Below, in pieces: positions 55,701 through 64,000 of a DNA stretch of 64,000 nucleotides. How positions within the stretch are numbered: the first letter of the stretch is position 1; the number at the start of each line of letters is the position of its first letter. The notes below the pieces were generated by a model that did not search any database, had not been told where the DNA came from, and saw only the letters and a program-made list of their open reading frames with translations. The position numbers and the translations under genes were made by a program. The DNA is taken from contig JANRJY010000123.1 of NCBI GenBank assembly GCA_033763735.1, positions 39,303 to 103,302 of the forward strand. Direction: 5' to 3'. This stretch comes from JANRJY01 sp033763735. GTDB taxonomy: Bacteria > Bacteroidota > Bacteroidia > Cytophagales > UBA9547.

Positions 55701-56018
55701 AGTTCCTATTACAGTTACGACATTTGGTCCAATTGATATAGCAGAACCAGGAATAGAAATTGGATACTCCGAACCACTATATCCAGTTGAAAAATTTGAT
55801 TGAGATTCCCATAGTATATTATTGCCGGATACTAATTTCAACGATTGATATGGTGGAACACTTACATTATTTGTGTTGATAAAGGCTCCAATTGAATTAG
55901 TTCCACAAACCGTACCAACTACACCTCCATATGGGTTTGCAAAATAAAGGTTTGTTTGGGCGAAGCTTGAACAAACGAAGAAAAAAATAAAAACGGCAAC
56001 AATGCGTATATTTTTCAT
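52749..56018 (-). CDS. Large surface protein with CBM9-like domain, Ig-like repeats and T9SS type B sorting domain
   Basis: 1089 residues. Signal peptide (FVCSSFAQ, ends 21), a DOMON/CBM9-like domain at about 118-345 (ITIDGLLNESYW, LYDSLNVYVAIKVIDN, FQNDGVEIYIDP), then repeated Ig-like or GEVED-like units with Cys-Trp-Ser patterns such as GDECWSDATPF to about 990. The last ~85 residues (GITPNEDGKNDFFYVP, LLDKWGNVVFAKENYDN, SAGSYYYIVDLGNG) are the gliding-motility-associated type B sorting domain. It is the first gene of a three-gene operon and would be exported and surface-attached. Confidence 0.88.
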   Translation of the reverse strand: MKNIRIVAVFIFFFVCSSFAQTNLYFANPYGGVVGTVCGTNSIGAFINTNNVSVPPYQSLKLVSGNNILWESQSNFSTGYSGSEYPISIPGSAISIGPNVVTVIGTRGNNANKIPLNSITIDGLLNESYWNNLPNIGGFMVPCGACNTATMANAFAFNVLYDSLNVYVAIKVIDNTLSTGFGGGVNDFQNDGVEIYIDPLKCNCGYLGASPASVSQVMQLRIGFNAPDNSFNVWPSGPPVRTTTGFLSKVTTFSGGSLLQWERNSSSIKNPVVVSGTGYIVEMLMPLETFFGTYQLPTPGQNFGFDIAVNDNQFGSGRTQQLQWGNVTGADFLWNSAGVFGNFYFGNTIDTKLSSQPGGSSNYGVLTIIGIKTPAPTTNVTITGDCNSTLFLQAPATGNGTTNFWQTTSSATQTNMPASAIQNLDAGVVNASTSYYMYLNSRDNNNQCWSNSLPIEIKPKVDFNSTNLISTTFTPTCASGTISATGIANQNNILYWQTESTTTGTSRPIISTLISTSIDTTLFILSRNTITGCWSDPSSAFSKSFNVYNVFPEPPLTATNYKSVTCRGASISVTGILSPNEVYFIQTTFTGKSQSIRVVNSEALVTFIGNSFVANTLNTLSGCWSVATTQPSFVVTDIGNPNTPNSPIFNGSTQTVACRPGIITLDGSNLGNLKPFDTWYWQLDATSLGTNLVAARNITLSGQASITTSGINVSSTGTYFLRNYYQGNGDACWSTARYITVTIVGNPPAPAKPKGDTMAVCNLAILTFSGVSGNNTIYIVPSATSTIPSNINVLTGVKMPFSASGSYFLRSRTNLGNGDECWSDATPFKVTVAYTPPVAAAPILVASTCGVQTITSTNSTVLSVKNYWQTASNGTSKTNSSKNLIVTNSGTAFLLAVDTIANCPASGTSQFTYNVGPQPFTRAPIAYDTSYVQGDDAAVVPLAAFSVGGGNLNWFNDTVTGVAPLNQPVLTQTKELGAFNFWVNETNGLCVSPYKMITVTIKEGIVDLAANTGITPNEDGKNDFFYVPYIYNYPSNKVTLLDKWGNVVFAKENYDNNFKAEGVSAGSYYYIVDLGNGTKPKTGTLTIVK

Positions 56019-56053
56019 AACTGAATCAGTACAGGAAAGTTATTAACAGAACG

Positions 56054-56084
56054 CAAAAGTACAAGGTATCTATGAAAATGCAAA
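56054..56084 (-). promoter_or_regulatory. Promoter of the surface-protein operon
   Basis: On the minus strand: TTTG (-33 element) at 56084-56081, 19 bases, then TACTTTTG (-7) at 56061-56054. Both elements and the spacing fit the Bacteroidota consensus, making this the best promoter in the window. Confidence 0.7.
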
Positions 56085-56199
56085 TCAAATATGGAAATAA
56101 TACAATATTTATTTATGTTTACCATTGTACATATCCGTATTTAATCTGTAATATAAACATGCATTTTCAAAAGATATCGATTCTAACCTGTTATATCCT

Positions 56200-56207
56200 T
56201 ATTTTTG
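56200..56207 (+). promoter_or_regulatory. Candidate -7 box for the TonB gene
   Basis: TATTTTTG (exact TAnnTTTG) ends 18 bases before the ATG at 56226. No clear TTTG -33 element. Confidence 0.4.
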
Positions 56208-56225
56208 TAATTCATTAAATGGTGG

Positions 56226-57020
56226 ATGGCTCTGGATCGATTATTAGAACTCATATTTCAAAATAAAAACAAAGCATATGGTGCTTATATACTCAGAAAA
56301 GCATATAGCAAACATTTGTTACATGCTTTGATTTTTGTCAATATTTTGATGGGTGGTTTGTTTGGATTGTATTTTGTGCTGCTTCAAAATAATCAAAGTC
56401 CAAAAGAAATATATGTTTCATATAAATCGGATTTGTATTCGGAAACAGAAGTGAAAATACCGGAATTTGTTGTTCCGAAAGCAGAAAGCAGTAAGTTAAT
56501 ATCTGATAAAAATGAAAAATCAGTTAAAAATTTACCACCTGAAGTTTCAAAAGAAAAAATATCTGAACCCTCGGAAGTTGAAAAATCGGATGTAAAAGCA
56601 GATACTGCTTCTTTAACAAATGCAACATCTATGGCTCATAGTGAAATAAAAAGTATTTCACAGGATACTACCGGTGCCGAACTTTATTCGAACGAGATTT
56701 ATTTTAAAGTTGATAGTCCGGCAATGTTTCCCGGAGGAAATGCTGCTTTAGATTCATTTGTGGTAAAAAATTTGATTTATCCGGAATATGCAATTCTGAA
56801 TAAGATTAATGGAATAGTGTACTTGCAAATATTAGTTTCTCATACCGGTGCTATTGAAGAAATTAAGATTGACAGAGGTATTGAAAGTACTTGTAACTTA
56901 GCGGTGTTGAATGTAATGAAACAAAGTCCAAAATGGATCCCTGCTCTTAAAGAAGGTAAAAAAGTGAAACAAAGACTTATTGTGCCTATTAAGTTTGGGT
57001 CTTCAACAGGATTGCATTGA
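56226..57020 (+). CDS. TonB-family energy transducer
   Basis: 264 residues. A short cytoplasmic N-terminus (LLELIFQNKNKAYGAYILRKAY), one TM helix at ~31-53, a charged periplasmic linker with many Lys, Glu and Ser (~75-140), and the TonB C-terminal domain (MFPGGNAALDSFVVKNLIYP, GIVYLQILVSHTGAIEEIKI, SPKWIPALKEGKKVKQRLIVP). The NKAYGAYxLR opening is typical of Bacteroidota TonB-like proteins. It lacks a Pro-rich linker. No ExbB/ExbD genes are in the window. Confidence 0.88.
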   Translation: MALDRLLELIFQNKNKAYGAYILRKAYSKHLLHALIFVNILMGGLFGLYFVLLQNNQSPKEIYVSYKSDLYSETEVKIPEFVVPKAESSKLISDKNEKSVKNLPPEVSKEKISEPSEVEKSDVKADTASLTNATSMAHSEIKSISQDTTGAELYSNEIYFKVDSPAMFPGGNAALDSFVVKNLIYPEYAILNKINGIVYLQILVSHTGAIEEIKIDRGIESTCNLAVLNVMKQSPKWIPALKEGKKVKQRLIVPIKFGSSTGLH

Positions 57021-57084
57021 CAATTTTGATATGTTAACTTATACTTTTGGGTTGCTTTAAAATAACCTTCTAAACTTAAACACC

Positions 57085-57963
57085 TTATCCAATTCTTTCT
57101 ACATCCACTTCAACTTTCAGACTATGCCAACTACTGCTAAGCACTACACCTTTGAGTGGTGTAACGTCTGCAAAATCTCTTCCCCAACCTATGGTTATAT
57201 GTCGCTGACCGGGGATTAAGTTATTTGTTGGATCAAAATCGTGCCAACCGCTTTGTGGAACGTATACTGAAAACCAAGCGTGCGAAGCATCTGCACCCTT
57301 TAGTTTGGTTTTGCCGGGTTGGGGAATAGTTTCAAGATAACCGCTTACATATCGGGCTGCCAAACCCATTGAACGAATGCAACTGATTGCTACATGCGCA
57401 AAATCCTGACACACGCCTTTTTTCTCCATAATTACGGTTTGTACAGGAGTAGAAATGGTGGTGTACCCCGGTACATATTTGAATTCGTTGTATATTCTGT
57501 TTGTCAAATGTGAAACGGCATCTAATATAGGTCTGCCTCTTTCAAAAGAAGGCTTTGCATATTCATTTGACTGGATTGAAACATTTGCAAAGTGTGAGCT
57601 GAAGGCGTACATACGTGCATCGAAGTAAGCAGGATTAGTAGAAGCAATGGCATCTTTTACGCTTTCCCACGAAATACTATTTTGAAATGGGATTGAATTA
57701 CTGAACATATTGGTTTTTTCCACTTCACTTTGTGAGGTTACCAATAATTCTTCATGGGGTTGTTCAATTGAGAAATAGTGTACATTGTTCCCAAAGAAAT
57801 CAACACGTTTAGTATAGATATTGGGGGTAGGGATTACTGTAATTTTATTTTGAAGAATATTTTGTTCAAAAGTATTTCTAGGTAATAGCCGAAGTTGATT
57901 GTGGCACAAATCAACTTCGCGGCCATATTCGTATTTGGTAGTATGTATTACTTTGTATTTCAA
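57085..57963 (-). CDS. Transglutaminase-like protein of the ATP-grasp/alpha-E cluster
   Basis: 292 residues. The bacterial transglutaminase N-terminal domain (TTKYEYGREVDLCHNQLRL) precedes the core with KKGVCQDFAHVAISCIRSMGL (Cys185) and the His/Asp part DASHAWFSVYVPQSGWHDFDPT. This Cys-His-Asp set is that of the transglutaminase/protease superfamily. It starts with TTG at 57961-57963, nine bases after the upstream gene stop. Substrate unknown. Confidence 0.87.
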   Translation of the reverse strand: MKYKVIHTTKYEYGREVDLCHNQLRLLPRNTFEQNILQNKITVIPTPNIYTKRVDFFGNNVHYFSIEQPHEELLVTSQSEVEKTNMFSNSIPFQNSISWESVKDAIASTNPAYFDARMYAFSSHFANVSIQSNEYAKPSFERGRPILDAVSHLTNRIYNEFKYVPGYTTISTPVQTVIMEKKGVCQDFAHVAISCIRSMGLAARYVSGYLETIPQPGKTKLKGADASHAWFSVYVPQSGWHDFDPTNNLIPGQRHITIGWGRDFADVTPLKGVVLSSSWHSLKVEVDVERIG

Positions 57964-57972
57964 TGAAGGTTG

Positions 57973-60519
57973 TTAGTTGGTAACACTCATTTGTGAGCGA
58001 TAGGATGTATGACTGAAATATCTTTTGGTTAATGCATTGGAACAATCGGTAAGCAGCGATGCCATTTCACCCAGATAATCGTCTAAGTTTTCTCTTACAA
58101 AACTGCCTTCTTCCAAAGCACATAAGTGGCTTAAATCAGAAAGTCTAATTCTGGTAAACACATCTAAAATATATTTTTGTTCCTCTTTGAGTTTGTCGGG
58201 AGCACTTTGAGGCAAGTTATTGATATCTTTTTGCAAACGGGAAATATGAAATGCCAATGATCCAGGGTTAATTGGGTCAAGTAACATCATTTCCAAAATA
58301 TTCTCCACATTCAAATATGACCTGTATTGATAGCGATAGTTATTCAGGTTTTCGTTCACATTTAAAAAAGATTCCATCATCGAAAAATCTACAGAATCAT
58401 TGTATTTGCAAACCAAAAGTGAACGCATCAATGAAATAATAGAGAGAGAGGCTTCAAGTTTTCGTCCGGCATCCAACAAAAGCCATCCTTGCTCTCGTGT
58501 CATTGTTTCGGAATTGAAGCCCATGAAGGCAATTAAGTCAGATATCAGATTGTCAAGTGTATGTGGATATTTTTGAATGTTTTTGTTATTAGTTGATTGA
58601 AAAATAGTCCAGTTATGCTCTATTTCATCAATGACCCTCCAAGTATCTATTGCCCAGCGGTCACGAATAGACTGAGTTCCTCTGATAAAGCAATGAATGG
58701 AATGAGAAAGGCTTCCTTGTCTATTGCCATCAAGCACTACCGATAGCAGTTCATTTTCAGGCTTTCGGAGCAAGGCAGCACTACCGTCTCCAACAAAGCC
58801 AGGATAGGTCATAGTTAAGTGTGTAAGAGCAGATAGCAAATTCTGACGGATTAGTTTGTCCGAGGAAGGAATATTTTTTGATTTTTGGTAAATATTTTTA
58901 ATTATCAACCGCAGCAAACGAGCGGTTATTTTTGATCTTTCAGAATAACGTCCTACCCAATACAAATTTTCAGCGGTTCGACTGGGAAGTGAATTTGAAA
59001 CTTTTTTGGTATTTAAGATAGTATTCGTTCGTGGCAATGACCCATTTGTATTTTCAAATTCCAAAACCCAAGTATCTTTACTAATACCACCTGATTGATT
59101 CGAAACGATAAATGTTCGTTTGCTTGCAGAGCTTCGGGTGAGTCCGCCATGCATTACTTTATATTCTTTATCAGCCGATTGCACACAAAAACTTCGGATA
59201 ACAGCATTGCTGGGCTCCAATTTTTGGTTAAAGAAAGAGGGAGCAGTGGAAAAAGACACTTTTTCTTGACCAACAAAGTAGAATGGTTTTTCTTTAATGT
59301 CAATAATAAGCTTTGATACTTCCGCTGGAGACATTTCAGAAGGGATGTAAGAAGTGTATCTTTCATCTCTATAAATGCATTTGATGATTAAATCCTGAAT
59401 GTTATTAAGCACATATTCCATTTCTAATTTTTGCCCACACCACCAAGTAGCAACATTCGGAAATATGAGCTCTTCGCCAAAAAGAAATCTACTGATTCGG
59501 GGAATAAATGCCATCAATGCTGGATTTTCAAGCACTCCTGTTCCAAGAGGATTAGCAATGGTCACATTCCCATTTCTCACCACTTCTAATAATCCGGGTA
59601 CACCCAATCGAGAATCAGGTCTAAGTTCCAATGGGTCGCAATAGCTATCATCTACTCTACGAATGATTACGTCTACAATTTCAAGACCACCAATTGTTTT
59701 AAGCCATACATGATTTTCTTTAACTATAAGATCGTCACCTTGAACTAAAGTATAACCCGAAAGTGTAGAGAGGTATGCATGTTCAAAATAAGTTTCGTTG
59801 TGTGGACCGGGGGTAAGAACCACAATTCTTGGATTTGGTTTTTGATTGGGCGAAATACTTTGTAATGCATCGCGATAGATATTAAAGAAGTACGAAAGTT
59901 TACTTACATTATAATTTTTGAACCAATCAGGTACTACTCTACGCATTACGGATCGATTTTCTAACGCATAACCCAACCCGGAAGGAGCTTGCAAACGATC
60001 GTTAATAACCCACATGCGTCCATCAGGTCCTCTTGCAAGGTCAGCTGCATACAAAATCAAATGCTGCGGATGAATTTTATTGATTCCATGACAAGGGAAT
60101 AAGTACCCGGGGTGGTCAAATATTAATTCGGTAGGCAAAAGTCCCTTTTTGATAAGCACGTTTTCCCCATAAATATCATTAAAAATGTAATCAAACAATC
60201 GGGCTCTTTGTTGGATTCCTTTTTCAATTATTGCCCAATCGCTTTGCTCAAATATAAACGGAATGGGATCAAGTTGCCATGTACGATTAAGTCCGGTAGG
60301 ATCGTTATACACATTATATGTTACGCCATTTTCGCGCATAATGTGCTGAATTTCATGCGCTTCCTTAGTAAGTTGTTCGGGTCCGGTTTTATCAATCGAA
60401 TTTAGTATTGGCAACCAAAACGATTTGATAGCACCATCCTTGGCAAACACTTCATCATAAGTGCCGGGATTTGGAAAATAGATTCCTGATTGAATGGTAT
60501 CGTGGTTGCGGAATGGCAT
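57973..60519 (-). CDS. Fused circularly permuted ATP-grasp and alpha-E protein
   Basis: 848 residues. The first ~480 form the circularly permuted type 2 ATP-grasp domain (FIFNDIYGENVLIKKGLLPTEL, RGPDGRMWVINDRLQAPSGLGYALENR, IANPLGTGVLENPALMAFIPR). From about 508 the alpha-E helical domain begins (LPSRTAENLYWVGRYSERSKITARLL) and runs to the end. In many genomes these are separate neighbouring genes (COG2308 and COG2307); here they are fused. The family is predicted to join a carboxylate to an amine, but the product is unknown. Confidence 0.9.
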   Translation of the reverse strand: MPFRNHDTIQSGIYFPNPGTYDEVFAKDGAIKSFWLPILNSIDKTGPEQLTKEAHEIQHIMRENGVTYNVYNDPTGLNRTWQLDPIPFIFEQSDWAIIEKGIQQRARLFDYIFNDIYGENVLIKKGLLPTELIFDHPGYLFPCHGINKIHPQHLILYAADLARGPDGRMWVINDRLQAPSGLGYALENRSVMRRVVPDWFKNYNVSKLSYFFNIYRDALQSISPNQKPNPRIVVLTPGPHNETYFEHAYLSTLSGYTLVQGDDLIVKENHVWLKTIGGLEIVDVIIRRVDDSYCDPLELRPDSRLGVPGLLEVVRNGNVTIANPLGTGVLENPALMAFIPRISRFLFGEELIFPNVATWWCGQKLEMEYVLNNIQDLIIKCIYRDERYTSYIPSEMSPAEVSKLIIDIKEKPFYFVGQEKVSFSTAPSFFNQKLEPSNAVIRSFCVQSADKEYKVMHGGLTRSSASKRTFIVSNQSGGISKDTWVLEFENTNGSLPRTNTILNTKKVSNSLPSRTAENLYWVGRYSERSKITARLLRLIIKNIYQKSKNIPSSDKLIRQNLLSALTHLTMTYPGFVGDGSAALLRKPENELLSVVLDGNRQGSLSHSIHCFIRGTQSIRDRWAIDTWRVIDEIEHNWTIFQSTNNKNIQKYPHTLDNLISDLIAFMGFNSETMTREQGWLLLDAGRKLEASLSIISLMRSLLVCKYNDSVDFSMMESFLNVNENLNNYRYQYRSYLNVENILEMMLLDPINPGSLAFHISRLQKDINNLPQSAPDKLKEEQKYILDVFTRIRLSDLSHLCALEEGSFVRENLDDYLGEMASLLTDCSNALTKRYFSHTSYRSQMSVTN

Positions 60520-60612
60520 TTAATTACAATAATATCGATTTGACGATATATTTATTAAAACTTAATTCATTAATTAATCATTAGTTACAAATACTCAATT
60601 ATTAAAGTTAAG

Positions 60613-63600
60613 TTACATAGTTTTTTTAGATTTTACTTTACGCATATCAAAAGTGTAATAATATTCTTCTTCCGGTTCTTCTGAGTAAGCAGTTACTTGA
60701 TCAGGAATTTTGCCTTCTTCAAAATATCCTGATAAAGCTTGCATATAAGCGGGTACTTCAATTGGTTGCTGTTGGAAGCCCATATTCCAAAATCTGTTGA
60801 CTCTTCTGGATTCTGCTTCATAACTATTAACAGGAAATGAATCATAGGAACGTCCACCGGGATGTGCCACAAAATAAGTACAGTTGCCGATGGTTTTGCC
60901 GTTCCAAGTATCAATGATATTAAATACCAAAGGCGAGTCTATTCCAATGGTAGGATGCAAAGCCGAAGGTGGGCGCCATGCCCTATACTTTACTCCTGCT
61001 ACAAATTGACCCGTGATTCCTGTATATTTTAATGGTACTTTTACCCCATTACAAGTTACAATATGTCTTCCATCAATAATGCCTTCCATTTTTAATTGCA
61101 CTCTTTCTAAAGATGAATCTACATATCTTGCGGTACCTCCACTAGTCATTTCTTCCCCAAGTACATGCCAAGGTTCAATGGCTTTTCGAAGTTCCAGTTT
61201 GATTACCCCAACTTGTAACACTCCAATAACCGGAAACCTGAACTCAAAAAACGGTTCTAACCAATGCGTTGCAAATGGATAACCTCCCTGGGTCAAATCA
61301 TCCGCCACTTGTTTCATGTCTTCATAAGCATAATGAGGTAAAAGGAATCGATCATGCAGTTCATTTCCCCATCGAACTAATTTATGATTATAAGGTTTTT
61401 TCCAGAACAAACTAACCAAAGAACGAACCAACAAAAGTTGTACCATACACATTTGATAATGTGGAGGCATGTCGAAACCTCTGAATTCTAATATACCCAA
61501 TCTGCCGGACGAACTATCGGGAGAATATAATTTGTCAATACAAAACTCTGAACGATGGGTATTACCGGTAATATCTGTTAATAAATGGCGAAATAGCCTG
61601 TCAACCAGCCAAAAAGGAACTTCTTTTCCAAGAGGCACTTGTTCGAAAGCCAATTCCAATTCATATAAGCGATCGTCACGCCCTTCGTCCACTCTTGGTG
61701 CCTGACTTGTAGGACCAATAAATTCTGTTGAAAAGAAATATGATAATCCGGGATGATGTTGCCAGTATGTAATCAAACTTCGAAGCAAATCCGGTCTGCG
61801 CAGCAAAGGGCTGTTTTCCGGTTTTTCTCCACCTAAAGTTACATGATTTCCTCCTCCAGTACCGGAGTGTTTGCCATCAAGCATAAATTTTTCGGTACCC
61901 AGTCTGCTCAAACGAGCCTGGTCATAAAGCACTTTATAATTGGTCAATAAGTCTGCCCAATTTTTTGAGGGATGCACATTCACTTCAATTACGCCCGGAT
62001 CCGGAGAAACCACAATTTTTTGAATTCTATAATCTTTTGGAGGTTCGTAACCTTCTATTATTACCGGAATATTTAAAGTTTCTGCGGTAGCTTCTACAGC
62101 TGCAAGAAGTTCCAAATATTGCTCCAAATGTTCCAAAGGAGGGAAAAATATACATATCCTGCCTTCACGACTTTCGATGGTGAATGCTTTCTTAATTATT
62201 TCGGTTGAATTTGGAAGCGACTTACCTTCGTTTGCCAATAAATTTGATTTTATTTTTGATTCATAATCCTCTAACGGAGGTAACACATCAAACAAATCTT
62301 GAACTAAATCAGGCTTTTCATTTTTTACATGAGGGATGGTTTTTAAAGGCAAACGTAGTCCCATAGCTGAGTTCCCCGGTATTAAAAACAACCGTTTTCT
62401 CCTCATTTCCCATGCACATGAAGTCCAATGATTAGTTGCATAATCCCAATCGAGGGGTAGCACAAAGCCGGTTGGTTTGTCTATTCCGTTTTCCAGTAAT
62501 TCTGCCAGATATCTTCTTTCTATAGGACTTTTCAAATCAAATTTGAAAGGATCTACGTTAACCGGAATTGTTCCTTCGTCCCACGTGTAGTAAAATACAT
62601 CTTCAAATGCGGGATGAATATTGGCAGCATCAATTTGTAAGTATTTGACCACCTGCGACATAAAAAGCAAAGCATCTTTATGGGTAAGTCCATAATCTTT
62701 ATTCAAATCAGCAAAAAGGGCTTCATTTTTCCACATTGCTCGGCCATCATTTCGCCAATAAATAGAATATGCCCAACGAGGTACCGGCTCGCCTGGGTAC
62801 CATTTGCCTTGCCCTAAATGAAGTAAACCACCAATTCCAAATGAATTTCGAAGCTTGTGAGATAAATCTAAAGCCAATTTTCTTTTTTCAGGTCCATCGG
62901 CTGTAGTATTCCATTGGTCCGATTCCATATCGTCAATCGATACAAAAGTAGGTTCGCCTCCCATGGTCAATCGAACATCATTGTTTTGCAAATCTTGCTC
63001 TACCAAATGACCCAAAGCCACAATGGAAGCCCAATCTTCTTTTGAATATGGTTTGGTTACACGTGCATCCTCATGCACACGAGTAACTTTATTTTCGAAG
63101 AAAAAGTCAACTTTGCAAGGATCGGTAAATCCGGTAATTGCTGCCGCACTAATTGGGTCAGGTGTGCAAGCAAGGGGTATATGACCTTCTCCTGCAAATA
63201 ATCCGGAGGTAGCATCCAATCCGATCCAGCCGGCACCCGGTACATACACTTCGACCCATGCATGCAAATCGGTAAAATCTTCTTTGGGTCCGCTTGGGCC
63301 ATCAAGTGCTTCAATATCAGGGGCTAACTGAACTAAATATCCTGACACAAATCTAGCTGCAAGACCGAAATGCCTGAATGCTTGCACCAATAACCAAGCG
63401 GAATCGCGACATGAACCTAATGCCTTAGTCAATGTGTCTTCACACGTTTGTATTCCTGGTTCCATTCGAATGGAATACTTAATGTCTTTTGCGGCCTTTT
63501 GATTCACATGTGATAAAAACATTACGGTTCTTATTTTTTGTGTGTCAATCGTTTTGAGCCACTTCAGTAATTGAGGGCCTTTTTCGGTTACTTCCAAAAA

Positions 63601-63948
63601 GGGAGCTAATTCTTTTTTGAGCTGTTCATCGTATGTAAATGGAAAATGTTCGGCATAATCTTCCAGAAAAAAATCGAAAGGGTTAAAAACTTTAAGGTCT
63701 GCAACGACTTCAACTTCTACATATAATTCACTTGCCTTGTCTTGAAATATAACCCTTGCCTGGTAATTACCAAAAGGATCTTGTTGCCAATTGATAAAAT
63801 GATTTTCAGGACGAATGATTAATTTATATGACTCAATGGGTGTTCTTACATGAACCGCTGGCCTTAATCTGAAAATATGAGGCGAAAGATTAACCAATCG
63901 GTCAAATTTATAATGCGTAACATGTTTAATGGCAACTTTTATAGACAT
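60613..63948 (-). CDS. Transglutaminase-like/DUF2126 fusion protein (putative amidoligase)
   Basis: 1111 residues. The N-terminal ~300 are a transglutaminase-like protein: beta domain (KHVTHYKFDRLVNLSPH), active-site GSCRDSAW with Cys180, and DLHAWVEVYVPGAGWIGLDATSG with the histidine. The remaining ~800 are DUF2126 (LTMGGEPTFVSIDDMES, GQGKWYPGEPVPRWAYSIYW, GGGNHVTLGGEKP), annotated in families as a putative amidoligase. It leads the three-gene operon, 93 bases from the ATP-grasp gene. Confidence 0.9.
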   Translation of the reverse strand: MSIKVAIKHVTHYKFDRLVNLSPHIFRLRPAVHVRTPIESYKLIIRPENHFINWQQDPFGNYQARVIFQDKASELYVEVEVVADLKVFNPFDFFLEDYAEHFPFTYDEQLKKELAPFLEVTEKGPQLLKWLKTIDTQKIRTVMFLSHVNQKAAKDIKYSIRMEPGIQTCEDTLTKALGSCRDSAWLLVQAFRHFGLAARFVSGYLVQLAPDIEALDGPSGPKEDFTDLHAWVEVYVPGAGWIGLDATSGLFAGEGHIPLACTPDPISAAAITGFTDPCKVDFFFENKVTRVHEDARVTKPYSKEDWASIVALGHLVEQDLQNNDVRLTMGGEPTFVSIDDMESDQWNTTADGPEKRKLALDLSHKLRNSFGIGGLLHLGQGKWYPGEPVPRWAYSIYWRNDGRAMWKNEALFADLNKDYGLTHKDALLFMSQVVKYLQIDAANIHPAFEDVFYYTWDEGTIPVNVDPFKFDLKSPIERRYLAELLENGIDKPTGFVLPLDWDYATNHWTSCAWEMRRKRLFLIPGNSAMGLRLPLKTIPHVKNEKPDLVQDLFDVLPPLEDYESKIKSNLLANEGKSLPNSTEIIKKAFTIESREGRICIFFPPLEHLEQYLELLAAVEATAETLNIPVIIEGYEPPKDYRIQKIVVSPDPGVIEVNVHPSKNWADLLTNYKVLYDQARLSRLGTEKFMLDGKHSGTGGGNHVTLGGEKPENSPLLRRPDLLRSLITYWQHHPGLSYFFSTEFIGPTSQAPRVDEGRDDRLYELELAFEQVPLGKEVPFWLVDRLFRHLLTDITGNTHRSEFCIDKLYSPDSSSGRLGILEFRGFDMPPHYQMCMVQLLLVRSLVSLFWKKPYNHKLVRWGNELHDRFLLPHYAYEDMKQVADDLTQGGYPFATHWLEPFFEFRFPVIGVLQVGVIKLELRKAIEPWHVLGEEMTSGGTARYVDSSLERVQLKMEGIIDGRHIVTCNGVKVPLKYTGITGQFVAGVKYRAWRPPSALHPTIGIDSPLVFNIIDTWNGKTIGNCTYFVAHPGGRSYDSFPVNSYEAESRRVNRFWNMGFQQQPIEVPAYMQALSGYFEEGKIPDQVTAYSEEPEEEYYYTFDMRKVKSKKTM

Positions 63949-64000
63949 TAGGGCTTGGTTTTTAATGCTGTTTTTAAAAATAGGACAATAAATGCATAAA

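Overview
The window comes from a chromosome of a member of the Bacteroidota. The DNA is AT-rich. Several intergenic regions carry the Bacteroidota -7 box TAnnTTTG. The window encodes a GldC homologue, a PorE-like protein, a PorP/SprF-family protein, and type A-like and type B C-terminal sorting domains of the type IX secretion system (T9SS). It also has a Bacteroidota-style GGGP synthase and a tmRNA whose tag reads GEENYAIAA. No rRNA, CRISPR array, complete insertion sequence or prophage was seen. Genus cannot be fixed from the sequence alone.

Layout. 1-8.0 kb: the 3' part of an aspartate kinase gene with panC and panD, then a large WG-repeat protein, alanine dehydrogenase, tsaE and an outer-membrane barrel protein. 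8.0-20.5 kb: a heavy-metal RND efflux set whose TolC gene lies 5.2 kb from the pump and adaptor genes. Between them are a ParE-type toxin-antitoxin pair, palindromic repeats, a frameshifted secreted-protein gene, a nonsense-mutated antitoxin-like gene, aroK and comM/yifB. A second WG-repeat protein and a second toxin-antitoxin pair follow. 20.5-28.4 kb: a 1202-residue NtrY-like membrane kinase, a Wzx-type flippase, a PorE-like T9SS protein and gldC. 28.4-33.3 kb: a reverse-strand operon prmC / polytopic membrane protein / RsmI-like methyltransferase, facing an M61 peptidase with a PDZ domain. 33.3-35.8 kb: an orphan antitoxin-like gene between two ~75-bp direct repeats, then GGGP synthase with two small membrane proteins and a CcmE. 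35.8-45.6 kb: lpdA, tmRNA, radC, an EamA transporter, a pair of adjacent genes with the same sensory domain (a histidine kinase and a GAF protein without kinase domain), a radical SAM/SPASM protein, tRNA-Pro(GGG) with a nearby fragment copy, and TerC. 45.6-57 kb: dnaE, a third toxin-antitoxin pair, a T9SS surface-protein operon (type B substrate, SprF-like partner, OmpA-PD40 protein), and a TonB. 57-64 kb: a three-gene ATP-grasp / alpha-E / transglutaminase / DUF2126 operon.

The genes combine housekeeping metabolism with an envelope programme: T9SS and gliding parts, outer-membrane anchors that bind peptidoglycan, and membrane sensors. Strongest leads for new biology: the kinase/GAF pair with a shared extracytoplasmic domain; the surface-protein operon with a basic insert in its SprF-like protein; the uncharacterised ATP-grasp/transglutaminase operon; and the repeat-bracketed orphan antitoxin. 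All functions are read from sequence motifs and family knowledge; nothing was searched against a database.
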